64,000 nt of DNA from Amycolatopsis taiwanensis DSM 45107 (lineage in GTDB: Bacteria > Actinomycetota > Actinomycetes > Mycobacteriales > Pseudonocardiaceae): NCBI RefSeq assembly GCF_000519205.1, contig NZ_JAFB01000024.1, forward strand, positions 62,001 through 126,000, in the 5' to 3' direction. Positions 42,230-52,299 of this stretch are shown piece after piece (positions within the stretch are counted from its first letter, which is position 1; the number at the start of each line of letters is the position of its first letter). The notes below the pieces were generated by a model. The model was given only the letters and a program-made list of their open reading frames with translations, was not told the DNA's origin and made no database searches. The position numbers were made by a program, and so were the translations under genes.

Positions 42230-43474
42230 TTGTCTCGCTGGACAAAGGTGGCCGGCAAGTCGGCGCCCGCGCTTGACCGCTCGTTCTGGAAAGTGTTTTT
42301 CGCATCGGCCACGGCAAACTGCGCCGACGGCATCGGCAAAATTTCGCTGCCCCTGTTCGCCGCGTCCGTGACCAGCAATCCCGTGCTCATTTCCGGGCTC
42401 ACCGCGTTCGCGTTCCTGCCGTGGTTGCTGTTCGGTCTGCCGGGCGGCGCGCTGGTGGACCGGCTGGATCGCCGGCGGGCAATGTCGACCGTCAACATCA
42501 TGCGAACCGTACTGCTCGGCGCCCTCGTCCTGTTCATCGTCGCCGGTGCGGGCAATATCCTGATGCTGTACGTCGCCGCGTTCGCGCTGGGCCTCTGCCA
42601 GGTGGTTTATGATTCGGCGGCGCGCGCCATTCTGCCCCAGGTCGTCGGCCGTCGGAGCCTTGACAAGGCCAACAGTTGGCTGACCGTCGAAGAGACCGTG
42701 GGGGCCAGCTTCGTCGGCCCGCCCGCAGGCGCGGCCCTCTTCGGCTGGTACCGCGCCGTCCCGTTCATCTGCGGTGCGATCGGCTTCGCGCTTGCGGCGC
42801 TCCTCGTGCTCGCCGTCCCTGGCCGGTTCCGGGCTGAGCGCACCGAGCCCACTACCTTGCGCGCGGACATCCGCGAGGGGGTGCGCTGGCTGTGGCGGCA
42901 CCCCGTGCTGCGGGGATTGACCATCCTCAGTGGACTGATCGCCGGGTTCTTGTCCATGGCTACGTCGCTCACTATCCTGTACGCCCTGAACACGTTGCAC
43001 GTCAGCCCGTCGCTGTACGGCGTCCTGTTCATTGCCATGGGGGCCGGGGGTCTCGTCGGGTCCGCCGTAGTCGGGCCGCTGACCTCCCGCTTCGGCCGAC
43101 CGCGGATGATCACCATCGCCGCGACGATCGCTCCGGTGATGTGCGTTCTGCTCGGGACGGTGACGAACCTGTGGGCGGCCGGCGGGTGGTTTTTCGGCAT
43201 CGCCGTCGGCGTGACGATGTGGAATGTGCTGTCGATGTCGCTGCGGCAGGCGATGATTCCCGCCGAGTTGCTCGGCCGGGTGCTTGGTGCCCACCGCGTC
43301 GCGCTGTGGGGTGGCATCCCGTTGGGTGCCCTGATCGGTGGTGCCCTGGCTGACCGCACCAGCGTGCCTGCCGCGTTCTTCGTGTCCGGTCTCGCCCAAC
43401 TCGTTGTCGTCGTCATGATCTACCGGCTCATCAGTCGACACCGGCAGCTGATCGTGGATTCCTTCGAGTCCTGA
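42230..43474 (+). CDS. MFS efflux transporter (MFS_3/EntS-like)
   Basis: 414 aa, twelve TM segments. Starts with TTG 42230 after AGGGTAGG. Motif A-like loops are visible as LPWLLFGLPGGALVDRLDRR (between TM2 and TM3), and VVYDSAARAILPQVVGRRSL is typical of the MFS_3 group, which exports macrolides, siderophores or peptides. Preceded by a probable leader-peptide attenuator, as known for inducible resistance pumps, and followed 160 bp later by a small secreted peptide gene. Substrate unknown. Confidence 0.85.
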   Translation: MSRWTKVAGKSAPALDRSFWKVFFASATANCADGIGKISLPLFAASVTSNPVLISGLTAFAFLPWLLFGLPGGALVDRLDRRRAMSTVNIMRTVLLGALVLFIVAGAGNILMLYVAAFALGLCQVVYDSAARAILPQVVGRRSLDKANSWLTVEETVGASFVGPPAGAALFGWYRAVPFICGAIGFALAALLVLAVPGRFRAERTEPTTLRADIREGVRWLWRHPVLRGLTILSGLIAGFLSMATSLTILYALNTLHVSPSLYGVLFIAMGAGGLVGSAVVGPLTSRFGRPRMITIAATIAPVMCVLLGTVTNLWAAGGWFFGIAVGVTMWNVLSMSLRQAMIPAELLGRVLGAHRVALWGGIPLGALIGGALADRTSVPAAFFVSGLAQLVVVVMIYRLISRHRQLIVDSFES

Positions 43475-43637
43475 CCAGACGCGCGGACACAAGGACCAGC
43501 ACATCGAAGAAAGGTCTGGTGCAGCTGTAGTTCCACCAAAACGGAAACATGCTCGACCCCGTTGGAGGGGGACTACGCGTAGCGTGGCTTTTCAGCTGGA
43601 TACCGGTTCCAGCGATGCAGCCGAAGGAGGATCATCG

Positions 43638-43796
43638 GTGAAAACCAGCCGCAAGGTGACCAGGGGTCTCGCCTCAGCCGTCATGTTGATCACGCTCGCC
43701 CTGGCCGGGACTCCAGTGGCATCGGCCGCGACCGCACCATCGGTCTCCGGCTCTTCGTCGCACAGCGCGGCGACACCTCTCGGCCTCTGCTGCTGA
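43638..43796 (+). CDS. Small secreted peptide ending in Leu-Gly-Leu-Cys-Cys
   Basis: 52 aa from GTG 43638, with GGAGG 7 nt upstream; the frame is open to 43584 but without a site. Signal peptide VKTSRKVTRGLASAVMLITL followed by ALAGTPVASA, cleavage expected after ASA, leaving a mature peptide of about 22 residues, rich in Ser, Ala and Thr, ending PLGLCC. Two adjacent C-terminal Cys are its only Cys. Placed between an MFS exporter and a very strong terminator. I know no family; it could be a structural, signalling or modified peptide. Confidence 0.55.
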   Translation: MKTSRKVTRGLASAVMLITLALAGTPVASAATAPSVSGSSSHSAATPLGLCC

Positions 43797-43822
43797 AGCG
43801 TCGTCCCCGTCTTAGCGAACCA

Positions 43823-43859
43823 CTGTTTCAGGGCAGGACTACAGCCTGCCCTGAAACAG
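43823..43859 (+). terminator. Strong terminator hairpin
   Basis: CTGTTTCAGGGCAGG-ACTACAG-CCTGCCCTGAAACAG, a perfect 15-bp stem with a 7-nt loop, 26 bp after the small peptide gene. It is the strongest simple hairpin in the window. The rest of the 245-bp gap up to the P-type ATPase shows nothing recognisable. Confidence 0.85.
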
Positions 43860-44041
43860 CAGCGGGAAAAGTTCGGTCGCTGGTACCGTCTGTGGCCTTT
43901 CAGCCGAATGATTTAACCATGTCGCCCTGCTTGGGCTGGTGTGCCAGCCGTCGTTTGTGATCTCTCGGGAATACGCGGCCGGCGCCCCGATGCCCTCGGC
44001 CGGCTGAGTCGGCTGTCCGGAATGTGCGTATCGTCGGGGCC

Positions 44042-46447
44042 ATGACCGGGGATGAACGACTGCTCGCCGTGACCGTCGAGAGGGGACTGAGCGCGGCCGA
44101 GGTCGCCGAGCGCGTGGCCGAGGGCCGCACCAACGACGTGCCGGCGCGGGCGAGCCGCAGCGCGTGGGAGATCGTGCGGTCGAACGTGTTCACCCGGATC
44201 AACGCGATCTTCGCGGTGCTGGCGGTGATCGTGTTCTCCACCGGCTACCTGCTGGACGGGTTGTTCGCGGTGCTGATCGTGGCCAACAGCATCGTCGGGA
44301 TCGTGCAGGAGCTGCGGGCGAAGCGGACGCTGGATCGGTTGGCGATCGTCGGACAGGCGCGGCCCCGGGTGCGCCGCGACGGCCGGGCCGCGGAGCTGGC
44401 GCCGAACGAGATCGTGGCCGACGACGTGATCGAGATGGGCCCGGGAGATCAGATCGTCGTCGACGGGCAGGTGCTGGCGGCGGGGGCGCTGGAGGTGGAC
44501 GAGTCGCTGCTGACCGGCGAGTCCGATCCGGTCATGAAGGTGCCCGGGGATCCGGTCATGTCGGGCAGTTTCGTGGTCGCCGGTTCCGGGGCCTACCGGG
44601 CCACCAAGGTGGGCCGGGAGGCGTACGCGGCGCGGCTGGCGGAAGAGGCCAGCAGGTTCACCCTGGTCGACTCCGAGCTGCGTAACGGGATCAACACGAT
44701 CCTTAAGGTGATCACCTACCTGCTGGTCCCAGCCGGGGTGCTGTCGATTGTCAACCAGTTCTCCGGCCACCAGGCCCTGCCCGACGCGTTGCGCGGCATG
44801 GTCGCCGCGCTGGTACCGATGGTGCCCGAAGGGCTGATCCTGATGACCTCGATCGCGTTCGCGGTCGGCGTGATCCGGCTCGGTCGACGGCAGTGCCTGG
44901 TCAACGAACTGCCCGCGATCGAGGGCCTGGCCAGGGTCGATGTGGTCTGTGCGGACAAGACCGGCACCCTGACCGAGAACGCCCTGCGGCTGGCCGCCCT
45001 CCACCCGCTGGGCAACGGCGACACCGCACCGGGCGTCGCGCTGGCCGCGCTCGCCGCCTGTGATCCGCGCCCGAACGCCAGCCTGCAGGCGATCGCCGCC
45101 GCGTACCCGGAGGACTCGGGCTGGCGGGCGGAGGCCGTGGTGCCGTTCTCGTCGGCCCGGAAGTGGAGCGGCGCTCGCTTCGCCGGGCAGGGCAACTGGG
45201 TGCTCGGCGCTCCCGATGTCCTTCTTCCCGATGGTGTCGTGGAGCGGGCCGAGGCAGAGCGGCTCGCCGCGGGCGGGTTGCGGGTGTTGCTGCTGGGCCG
45301 CGCCGGTCAGCCACTCGACGCGCCGGACGCGCCGGGTGCTCCGGGCGCGGTGACCCCGGTGGCGCTGGTGGTGCTGGAGCAGAAGGTCCGCGACGACGCG
45401 CAAGCCACCCTGGGGTACTTCGCCAGCCAGCAGGTGGCGGTGAAGGTGATTTCCGGCGACAACGCCGTCTCGGTCGGTGTGGTCGCGAGCTCCCTGGAAC
45501 TGCCCGGTGCCGGCACCCCGGTGGATGCCCGCACCCTGCCCGAGGACGGCGAGCACCTCGCCGCTGCCGTGGACAAGGGCGCGGTGTTCGGGCGGGTCAC
45601 CCCCGCGCAGAAGCGGTCGATGGTCACCGCACTGCAGTCGCGCGGTCACACCGTGGCGATGACCGGGGACGGGGTCAACGACGTGCTCGCGCTCAAGGAC
45701 GCCGACATCGGCGTGGCCATGGGCTCGGGCAGCCCCGCCGCCCGCTCGGTGGCCCAGATCGTGTTGCTGGACAACGCCTTTTCCACCCTGCCGCACGTCG
45801 TGGCCGAGGGCCGGCGGGTGATCGGCAACATCGAACGGGTCGCCACCCTGTTCCTCACCAAGACCGTGTACTCCGTGCTGCTGGCCCTGGTGGTCGGCGT
45901 TACCGGCCTGATCGGCTTCGACTCGCTGCCCTACCCGTTCCTGCCCCGGCACGTCACCATCACCGGCTGGTTCACCATCGGCCTGCCCGCCTTCATCCTC
46001 TCCCTGGCGCCCAACACCGACCGTGCCCGCCCCGGCTTCGTCGGCCGCGTCCTGCGGCTGGCCGCGCCCTCCGGCGTGGTGATCGCCGCCGCCTGCTTCA
46101 CCTCGTACCTGCTGGTCCATCCCGGCCCTGGCGACCCGGTCGGTCAGGAGCAGGCCAGCACCTCCGCGCTGATCACCCTGATCACGGTGGCCCTGTGGGT
46201 GCTGGGGATCGTCGCCCGCCCCGACAGCTGGTGGAAGGTCGGCCTGGTCGCCGGCATGACCGCTCTCTCGGCCCTGATGTTCGTCCTGCCGGTCACCCGC
46301 GAACTGTTCCTGCTCGATCCCACCAACACCGGCGACACGCTCAGCGCCCTCGCCTGCGCCGCCGCCGGCATCGTGCTGATCGAGATCAGCCGGTGGATCA
46401 GCCGCCTCCGCCGACGCGCTGTGTCCCCGGCTGGGGCGGTTGATTAA
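44042..46447 (+). CDS. P-type cation-transporting ATPase (CtpE-like)
   Basis: 801 aa from ATG 44042 (GTG 44024 adds six). P-type ATPase: actuator motif LLTGESDPV, phosphorylation site [11 protein letters not shown] with Asp305, hinge [20 protein letters not shown]. The M4 motif [15 protein letters not shown] is PEGL, as in CtpE and Ca2+/Mg2+-type pumps, not the CPC of heavy-metal pumps, and no N-terminal metal-binding domain is present. The C-terminal half has six TM segments. In mycobacteria CtpE takes up Ca2+; a similar role is inferred. Appears monocistronic. Confidence 0.88.
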   Translation: MTGDERLLAVTVERGLSAAEVAERVAEGRTNDVPARASRSAWEIVRSNVFTRINAIFAVLAVIVFSTGYLLDGLFAVLIVANSIVGIVQELRAKRTLDRLAIVGQARPRVRRDGRAAELAPNEIVADDVIEMGPGDQIVVDGQVLAAGALEVDESLLTGESDPVMKVPGDPVMSGSFVVAGSGAYRATKVGREAYAARLAEEASRFTLVDSELRNGINTILKVITYLLVPAGVLSIVNQFSGHQALPDALRGMVAALVPMVPEGLILMTSIAFAVGVIRLGRRQCLVNELPAIEGLARVDVVCADKTGTLTENALRLAALHPLGNGDTAPGVALAALAACDPRPNASLQAIAAAYPEDSGWRAEAVVPFSSARKWSGARFAGQGNWVLGAPDVLLPDGVVERAEAERLAAGGLRVLLLGRAGQPLDAPDAPGAPGAVTPVALVVLEQKVRDDAQATLGYFASQQVAVKVISGDNAVSVGVVASSLELPGAGTPVDARTLPEDGEHLAAAVDKGAVFGRVTPAQKRSMVTALQSRGHTVAMTGDGVNDVLALKDADIGVAMGSGSPAARSVAQIVLLDNAFSTLPHVVAEGRRVIGNIERVATLFLTKTVYSVLLALVVGVTGLIGFDSLPYPFLPRHVTITGWFTIGLPAFILSLAPNTDRARPGFVGRVLRLAAPSGVVIAAACFTSYLLVHPGPGDPVGQEQASTSALITLITVALWVLGIVARPDSWWKVGLVAGMTALSALMFVLPVTRELFLLDPTNTGDTLSALACAAAGIVLIEISRWISRLRRRAVSPAGAVD

Positions 46448-46474
46448 TAGCCGTCTGTTTGTTCGATATCGCTT

Positions 46475-47131
46475 TCACGAGCGGCTCCACGCCGTCTCCC
46501 AGAAAGCGAGTTCGTAGCGGCTGCTGGTCAGGAAGGTCTCACGCAGCCGTTGCTCGGTGGCCGCCGGCAGTCCTGCCCCGAGTCGGTCGGTCAGTTCGCG
46601 TAACCAGTCGACGAGTGCGGTGAAGTCGGAGGAGGAGTACATCTCGATCCAGCGCGCGTAGCCCACGTGATCGGGCGAGCCACGCTCGGCGAGCGCGAGA
46701 CCGATTTCGTTGAAGCCCCACATGCAGGGCAGCAGCGCGGAAAGCAGTTCGACGAAATCGCCAATGGCGGCGGTGCGGAGGAGGAAGTCGGTGTAGCCGC
46801 GGGTGGTGGGCGCCGGCCGTTCTCGTTCCAGGTCCGGCAGGGCGATGCCGAGGTCGGCCGAGTAGGACCGGTGTAGCGCCATCTCCTCGTGCAGCGTGGT
46901 GTGCAGGAGGCCCGCGAACCGTGTCATCGTGTCGAGGTCGGGGGCCTTGGCGCTGGCCAGTGCGAGCAGGCGCGCGTACTCGATCAGGAACAGGTAGTCC
47001 TGCCGGAGCCAGAATCGGAACCGGGCACCATCGAGCGTGCCCTCGCCGATCCCGCGCACGAATGGGTGGTCGTGTTGCGCATGCCAGATCTCTTCCGCGG
47101 CGGCGCGTAGCCGTTCGCTCAATCCAGTCAT
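46475..47131 (-). CDS. tenA: TenA-family thiaminase II/aminopyrimidine aminohydrolase
   Basis: 218 aa from ATG 47131. All-helical TenA fold: IWHAQHDHPFVRGIGEGTLD, FRFWLRQDYLFLIEYARLLA with Asp45, HTTLHEEMALHRSY, catalytic Cys136 in LLPCMWGFNEIG, and the C-terminal ELAFWETAW with the conserved Glu. It salvages the pyrimidine of degraded thiamine. The region upstream shows no convincing TPP riboswitch. The long open frame upstream to 47242 lacks similarity. Confidence 0.88.
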   Translation of the reverse strand: MTGLSERLRAAAEEIWHAQHDHPFVRGIGEGTLDGARFRFWLRQDYLFLIEYARLLALASAKAPDLDTMTRFAGLLHTTLHEEMALHRSYSADLGIALPDLERERPAPTTRGYTDFLLRTAAIGDFVELLSALLPCMWGFNEIGLALAERGSPDHVGYARWIEMYSSSDFTALVDWLRELTDRLGAGLPAATEQRLRETFLTSSRYELAFWETAWSRS

Positions 47132-47273
47132 TTCAGCTGCAACCCCTCTGCGTCCCGGAATGCCTGTCGCGACCGGTTCTCGCGTTCCTACCCTCCGTGA
47201 TACCCAGCGCAGCGGCGGCTGAACTCCGGGAGAGAACAGCATCGGGGTGAATCCCGTGACAGACTCCGGGATG

Positions 47274-47294
47274 GGAATCCGTCGACCGGATTCC
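47274..47294 (+). promoter_or_regulatory. Hairpin before the 80-aa protein gene
   Basis: GGAATCCG-TCGAC-CGGATTCC, an 8-bp perfect stem, 3 bp before the GGAGGAGG ribosome site at 47298-47305. It may regulate translation or be an operator between the divergent tenA and this gene. Confidence 0.4.
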
Positions 47295-47313
47295 GTTGGA
47301 GGAGGCGATTGTC

Positions 47314-47556
47314 ATGGACCGCCGTGACGACGTCGGCGGCCAGAGTACGGCCATCGCGGACTCGCCGTGGCAGCAGTGGCCGGACGCATTGCGCGCGCAA
47401 GGGCAGCAGGTGCTCGCCCAATTGCGCGCCGGACGTCCAGGCGTGGCCGTAGAACTGATCGACGAACTCATGGCCGATCTCGCCGCCCGCCGCGAGACCC
47501 TCGCCGACAGCGCCAACCGGGTTTTCGAGCCGTCAACCGACGATCGGAACCCGTGA
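47314..47556 (+). CDS. Hypothetical protein (80 aa)
   Basis: ATG 47314 with GGAGGAGG upstream. Acidic, helical: MDRRDDVGGQSTAIADSPWQ, then QWPDALRAQGQQVLAQLRAG and VAVELIDELMADLAARRETL. No membrane segment or motif recognised. Divergent from tenA and 146 bp before the FadR gene. Confidence 0.55.
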   Translation: MDRRDDVGGQSTAIADSPWQQWPDALRAQGQQVLAQLRAGRPGVAVELIDELMADLAARRETLADSANRVFEPSTDDRNP

Positions 47557-47701
47557 CCGCGTGACAGGTCTCGGGTGGCGAAATCGTGAGGGAACCGAGA
47601 ACCGGCCGATCGACAGACCGACCCGGGCAAAGATCCGATGTATGGTACGTGGGTTAGGTGGAGGCTGGAGCCGGCCGTGGTGCGACGAGGGGTGTGAGCC
47701 G

Positions 47702-48391
47702 ATGTCTGTGACCGATGATGCCATCGAGGCGATCAAGCAGATGATCGTGGACGGGGAACTGCGGCCGGGTGACCGCCTGCCACGCGAGGTCGAACTGGCC
47801 GCGAGGCTCGGCCTGTCACGCAACTCGTTGCGGGAGGCCGTCCGCGCGCTGGCACTTGTCCGGGTGCTGGATGTCAGGCAGGGTGACGGGACATACGTGA
47901 CGAGCCTGGAGCCGTCCCTGCTGCTGGACGCGATGGGATTCATGGTGGATTTCCATCGTGATGACAGCGTGCTGCAGGTTTTCGAAGTCCGCCGCATCAT
48001 CGAGCCGGCGGCGACCGCGCTGGCCGCGACCGCGATGCCCGATGAGGACATCGAAGGGCTCGCGGTCCTGCTCGACTCGATCGGGGACGATCCGTCGGTC
48101 GAGGAGTTGGTGGACAACGACCTCGAGTTCCACCGGCGTATCGCCGTGGGTTCGGGTAATGCCGTGTTGTCGTCGCTGGTGGAAAGCTTCTCCGGCCGGA
48201 CCCAGCGCGCGCGGACCTGGCGGGGCATCACCGAGGAGGGCGTGCCGGAACGGACGCTGGCCGAGCACCGCGCGATCCAGCAGGCCCTCGCGGCGCGCGA
48301 GGCCGAGGTCGCGCGTGCGTGGGCTACAGTGCACATCGCCGGCGTCGAGCAGTGGCTCCGCCGGGCACTCGTGGATCAGCCCCCGGCCTAG
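47702..48391 (+). CDS. GntR/FadR-family transcriptional regulator
   Basis: 229 aa from ATG 47702 (MSVTDDAIEAIKQMIVDGEL). N-terminal GntR winged helix: LRPGDRLPREVELAARLGLS then RNSLREAVRALALVRVLDVR and QGDGTYVTSLEP; C-terminal FCD domain, all-helical, with the metal or ligand residues expected in DNDLEFHRRIAVGSGNAVL and TLAEHRAIQQALAARE. Placed directly before the fuconate dehydratase gene and transporter; a palindrome in that gene's promoter is its likely site. Confidence 0.9.
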   Translation: MSVTDDAIEAIKQMIVDGELRPGDRLPREVELAARLGLSRNSLREAVRALALVRVLDVRQGDGTYVTSLEPSLLLDAMGFMVDFHRDDSVLQVFEVRRIIEPAATALAATAMPDEDIEGLAVLLDSIGDDPSVEELVDNDLEFHRRIAVGSGNAVLSSLVESFSGRTQRARTWRGITEEGVPERTLAEHRAIQQALAAREAEVARAWATVHIAGVEQWLRRALVDQPPA

Positions 48392-48400
48392 CCCAAAGTC

Positions 48401-48430
48401 TTGACGATGCAGACATCGGATGTCTATGTT
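48401..48430 (+). promoter_or_regulatory. Promoter of the fuconate operon with palindromic operator
   Basis: TTGACG (48401-48406), 18-bp spacer and TATGTT (48425-48430) make a promoter starting 10 bp after the FadR gene. Between them lies AGACATC-G-GATGTCT (48411-48425), a perfect 7-bp-arm palindrome with one central base, the size and place expected of a GntR/FadR operator blocking RNA polymerase. Confidence 0.75.
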
Positions 48431-48467
48431 CTCCGTGAACATGGCCTGGACCGTACAGGGAGTGGGT

Positions 48468-49748
48468 TTGGCTAGCATCGTCGCTCTGGAGACGCACGAC
48501 GTCCGCTTTCCGACCTCGCAAACCTTGGACGGGTCCGATGCCATGAACCCGGATCCGGACTACTCGGCGGCCTACGTGCGGGTGCTCACGGACGCCGGGG
48601 ACGGGCTGGAAGGCCACGGGTTCGTGTTCACGATCGGTCGTGGCAACGATGTGCAGGTCGCCGCGCTCGATGCGCTCCAGGGGCACATCGTCGGCCGGGA
48701 CGTCGAGAAAACCCTGGCGGACCTCGGCGGGCTGTGGCGGGATCTCGTGCATGACTCGCAGCTCCGGTGGCTGGGGCCGGAGAAGGGGATCATGCACATG
48801 GCGATCGGTGCCGTGGTCACGGCACTGTGGGACCTGCGAGCCAAACGCGAAGGCCGGCCGCTGTGGCAGGTGCTCGCCTCGCTGAGCCCGGAAGAGATCG
48901 TCGACCTGGTCGATTTCCGCTATCTGACCGACGCGCTCACCCGCGAAGAGGCCCTGGAAATCCTGCGCAGGGCCCAGGCCGGCCGCGCCGAGCGGGAGGC
49001 GCTTCTGCTGCGCGAAGGCTACCCCGCCTACACGACCACCCCCGGCTGGCTCGGCTATGACGACGAGAAGCTGGCGCGGTTGTGCCGGGAAGCGGTCGCC
49101 GACGGGTTCGGACAGATCAAACTCAAGGTGGGGGCGAACCTCGACGACGACCGACGCCGCCTGGCCATCGCGCGGAAGGTCTGTGGTCCCGACGTCCGCA
49201 TCGCGGTCGACGCCAACCAGCGCTGGGACGTCGCCGACGCCATCCGGTGGATGGACGCGCTGCGCTCGTTCGACATCGCATGGATCGAGGAACCGACGAG
49301 CCCGGACGACGTGCTGGGCCACGCCGCCATCGCGAAGGCCGTCGCGCCGATTCCGGTGGCCACCGGGGAACACGTGGCTAACCGGGTGCTGTTCAAGCAG
49401 TTCCTGCAGGCCGATGCGTTGTCGGTGCTCCAACTCGATGCCACCCGGGTGGCCGGCATCAACGAGAACATCGCGATCCTGTTGCTGGCGGCCAAGTTCG
49501 GCGTTCCGGTGTGCCCGCACGCGGGTGGTGTCGGGCTGTGCGAGGCGGTGCAGCACCTGGCGATGTTCGACTATGTGGCGGTTTCCGGCACGATCTCCGG
49601 CCGCGTGATCGAATTCGTCGACCATCTGCACGAGCACTTCGTCACCCCGGTGGATGTCCACGATGGACGGTACTTCCCGCCGAAGTCGCCGGGCGCGGGC
49701 ACAGAGATGCTCCGAACCTCCATTGTGGAGTATGCGCATGACACGTGA
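48468..49748 (+). CDS. L-fuconate dehydratase (enolase superfamily)
   Basis: 426 aa from TTG 48468 (AGGGAG, 5-nt spacer), giving [17 protein letters not shown], which fits the family N-terminus; ATG 48441 lies too close to the -10. Dehydrates L-fuconate to 2-keto-3-deoxy-L-fuconate. Catalytic residues in the expected order: Lys218 and Lys220 (KLKVG), metal ligands Asp248 (VDANQRW), Glu274 (WIEEP) and Glu301 (TGEH), and His351 ([11 protein letters not shown]). [17 protein letters not shown] and [13 protein letters not shown] are typical of FucD. Other steps of the fucose pathway are not in the window; galactonate-like acids may also be substrates. Confidence 0.9.
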   Translation: MASIVALETHDVRFPTSQTLDGSDAMNPDPDYSAAYVRVLTDAGDGLEGHGFVFTIGRGNDVQVAALDALQGHIVGRDVEKTLADLGGLWRDLVHDSQLRWLGPEKGIMHMAIGAVVTALWDLRAKREGRPLWQVLASLSPEEIVDLVDFRYLTDALTREEALEILRRAQAGRAEREALLLREGYPAYTTTPGWLGYDDEKLARLCREAVADGFGQIKLKVGANLDDDRRRLAIARKVCGPDVRIAVDANQRWDVADAIRWMDALRSFDIAWIEEPTSPDDVLGHAAIAKAVAPIPVATGEHVANRVLFKQFLQADALSVLQLDATRVAGINENIAILLLAAKFGVPVCPHAGGVGLCEAVQHLAMFDYVAVSGTISGRVIEFVDHLHEHFVTPVDVHDGRYFPPKSPGAGTEMLRTSIVEYAHDT

Positions 49749-49755
49749 GGCCACG

Positions 49756-51285
49756 ATGACGGAACCGCTGCTCGCTGCCGACGGCGTGGAAAAGTCCTTT
49801 CCCGGCGTGCGCGCGCTGCACAACATGCGACTGGAGCTGCGCTCCGGCGAGGTTCTGGCGCTGGTCGGCGAGAACGGCGCGGGCAAGTCCACGCTGATGA
49901 AACTCCTGTCCGGTATCTACACCGCCGACGCCGGGAGTTTCCAGCTCGAGGGCCGGCCGTACGAGCCGGGCAACCCGCGCCACGCGCTGGAACTCGGCAT
50001 CAGCATCATCCACCAGGAGTTCAACCTGGTGCCGCACCTGACGGTCGCGCAGAACATCTTCATCGGCCGTGAACCGCGCCGCGCCAGGCTGCTCCTCGAC
50101 GAGCGCAAGCTCAACGCCGACGCCGCCGAACTGCTCGACCGGCTGCACCTGCCGCTCGACCCGCGGGCGATCGTCGGTGACCTCACCGTCGCCGCACAGC
50201 AGATGGTGGAGATCGCCAAGGCGCTGTCGCACGAGCCACGTGTGCTGATCATGGACGAGCCGACCGCGGCGCTCAACGACGCCGAGGTCGAAACGCTGCA
50301 CGAGCTGATCCGCCGGTTCGTGCGGCCCGGTACGGGAGCCATCTACATCTCGCACCGGATGGAGGAGATCAGGCGGATCGCGGACCGGGTGACCGTGATC
50401 CGGGACGGCGAGTACATCGACACGCTCGAGGTCGCGTCGGCGAGCACGCCGGACATCATCGCGCGCATGGTCGGCCGCGCGATCGACACCGAAGCCCGGC
50501 CCGAAGGCGTACGCGGCGACCGCGACGTGGTTCTGAGCGTCCGCGGCCTGACGACGAAAGCGTTGCTCAAAGACGTGTCGTTCGATCTCCAGCACGGGGA
50601 GATCCTCGGGTTCGCCGGGCTCATGGGCGCGGGCCGGACGGAGGTCGCCAGGGCGCTGGTGGGCGCCGACAAGATCGAGGCCGGCCTGATCAGCCTGCGT
50701 GGCAAGGAAGTCCGCATCTCCACTCCCGCGGACGCGGCCAGGCTCGGCATCGGCTATCTGTCCGAGGATCGCAAGCGCTTCGGGCTGTTGCTGGAACAGG
50801 ATGTCAAGGCCAACATCGCGCTCAGCGCGTTGCGGGAGAAGTTCACCAAGGCCGGATTCGTCCGCGACGGTTCGCTACGGGCCCAGGCCGAGCGTCACAC
50901 CAGTAGCCTGAAGATCAAGACGCCCTCGGTGGACCAGACCACGAAGAACCTCTCCGGCGGCAACCAGCAGAAGGTCGTCATCGCCAAATGGCTGGTCAAG
51001 GACTGCGACATCCTCATCTTCGACGAGCCCACGCGTGGCATCGATGTCGGCGCCAAAGAGGAGATCTACCAGTTGCTCGGCGAACTGGCCGAGCAGGGTA
51101 AGTCGATCATCATGATTTCCTCGGAGCTGCCGGAGATCCTGCGGATGTCGCACCGCGTCGTGGTGATGAGCGAGGGCCGGGTGACTAAAGTGCTCGACGC
51201 CGCAGAGGCCACCCAGGAGCGAATCATGCGCTACGCGACCGACGTCGCCGTCGGTGACCCGGAACAGAAGGCAGGGCAGCAATGA
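49756..51285 (+). CDS. Sugar ABC transporter ATP-binding protein (RbsA/MglA type)
   Basis: 509 aa, two nucleotide-binding domains. Domain 1: [35 protein letters not shown]. Domain 2: [39 protein letters not shown] 49756 (GAGG, 5-nt spacer) is chosen; ATG 49738, overlapping the FucD end, is also possible with GGAG upstream. Cotranscribed with FucD; imports L-fucose, L-fuconate or a related sugar by inference. Confidence 0.92.
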   Translation: MTEPLLAADGVEKSFPGVRALHNMRLELRSGEVLALVGENGAGKSTLMKLLSGIYTADAGSFQLEGRPYEPGNPRHALELGISIIHQEFNLVPHLTVAQNIFIGREPRRARLLLDERKLNADAAELLDRLHLPLDPRAIVGDLTVAAQQMVEIAKALSHEPRVLIMDEPTAALNDAEVETLHELIRRFVRPGTGAIYISHRMEEIRRIADRVTVIRDGEYIDTLEVASASTPDIIARMVGRAIDTEARPEGVRGDRDVVLSVRGLTTKALLKDVSFDLQHGEILGFAGLMGAGRTEVARALVGADKIEAGLISLRGKEVRISTPADAARLGIGYLSEDRKRFGLLLEQDVKANIALSALREKFTKAGFVRDGSLRAQAERHTSSLKIKTPSVDQTTKNLSGGNQQKVVIAKWLVKDCDILIFDEPTRGIDVGAKEEIYQLLGELAEQGKSIIMISSELPEILRMSHRVVVMSEGRVTKVLDAAEATQERIMRYATDVAVGDPEQKAGQQ

Positions 51286-52277
51286 CAACGGTCAAGGCTC
51301 CGGAGGGGGAGCAGCAACGAGCGAGCGGCCCGGCGGCCATGATCAAGAGCAGGCTCCAGCAGTTGCTGGCGTTCGGCAGCCTGATCGTGATCTACGCGTT
51401 CTTCTCGATCGTCAGCCCGTTTTTCTTCTCCTACGGCAACTTCATCTCGATCCTGTTCTCCACCGTGGTGATCGGCACGCTCGCGGTCGGCACCACGTTC
51501 GTCATCATCACGGCGGGGATCGACCTGTCCATCGGGACCGGGATGGCGCTGTGCGCGGTCATGGCCGGCGTGCTCATGGTGAAGCTGGGCCTGCCCCTGG
51601 CTCTCGGTCTGCCGCTGACGATCCTGTTCGGCGGACTCATCGGACTGGTCAACGGGATCAACGTGGCGGTGCTGCGGATCCCGCCGTTCATCGCGACCCT
51701 GGCGATGATGCTCGTCGCCCAGGGGCTGGCGCTCGTGCTGTCCAACAGCACGCCGATCTACTTCACCGACGTGCCCGGCTACACCGACCTGTCGATCGGG
51801 AACCTGATCCCGGAGGTCCCGAACGCGGTGCTGGTCCTCCTGGTGGTCGCGCTCATCGCGGGCATCGTGCTGACGAAGACCGTGCTCGGCAGGTACACCT
51901 ACTCGATCGGCAGCAACGAGGAAGCGACCGCGCTGTCGGGCATCAGCGTGCGGAAGTGGAAGATCGCGATCTACGCGCTCGCCGGCCTGTTCACCGGGCT
52001 GGCCGGGGTGATGATCTCCGCGCGGCTGGGCTCGGCGCAGCCGGCCACCGGCATGGGCTACGAGTTGCAGGCGATCGCGGCGGTCGTGATCGGCGGGACC
52101 TCGCTGTCCGGTGGTAAGGGCTCGATCGTCGGCACGCTGATCGGCGCACTGATCATCTCGGTGCTCAACAACGGTCTGCAGATCATGTCGATCCCGCAGG
52201 AATGGCAGAACGTCATCCTGGGGTGCGTGATATTGCTGGCGGTCTACACCGACCGCATCCGGAAAAAGGAAGCGTAA
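51282..52277 (+). CDS. Sugar ABC transporter permease (RbsC family)
   Basis: 331 aa; ATG overlaps the ATPase stop (ATGA). About ten TM segments; motifs [40 protein letters not shown] and [20 protein letters not shown]. Third permease of this family in the window and closest in layout to the RbsC proteins. Confidence 0.93.
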   Translation: MTTVKAPEGEQQRASGPAAMIKSRLQQLLAFGSLIVIYAFFSIVSPFFFSYGNFISILFSTVVIGTLAVGTTFVIITAGIDLSIGTGMALCAVMAGVLMVKLGLPLALGLPLTILFGGLIGLVNGINVAVLRIPPFIATLAMMLVAQGLALVLSNSTPIYFTDVPGYTDLSIGNLIPEVPNAVLVLLVVALIAGIVLTKTVLGRYTYSIGSNEEATALSGISVRKWKIAIYALAGLFTGLAGVMISARLGSAQPATGMGYELQAIAAVVIGGTSLSGGKGSIVGTLIGALIISVLNNGLQIMSIPQEWQNVILGCVILLAVYTDRIRKKEA

Positions 52278-52299
52278 CCAGAACAAGGGAGATCTGGTA

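Noticed and set aside
43913-46120. 735-aa open frame antisense to the P-type ATPase, and similar long antisense frames such as 11191-12639, 42044-43504 and 61211-62797
   Set aside because: They are mirror frames of well-supported genes in GC-rich DNA; their products are rich in Arg, Gly, His and Asp without domain motifs, and they have no ribosome sites.
47132-47300. TPP riboswitch upstream of tenA, or cobalamin riboswitch on the other strand (GGTGAATCCC)
   Set aside because: The conserved cores and their order are missing; short matches only.
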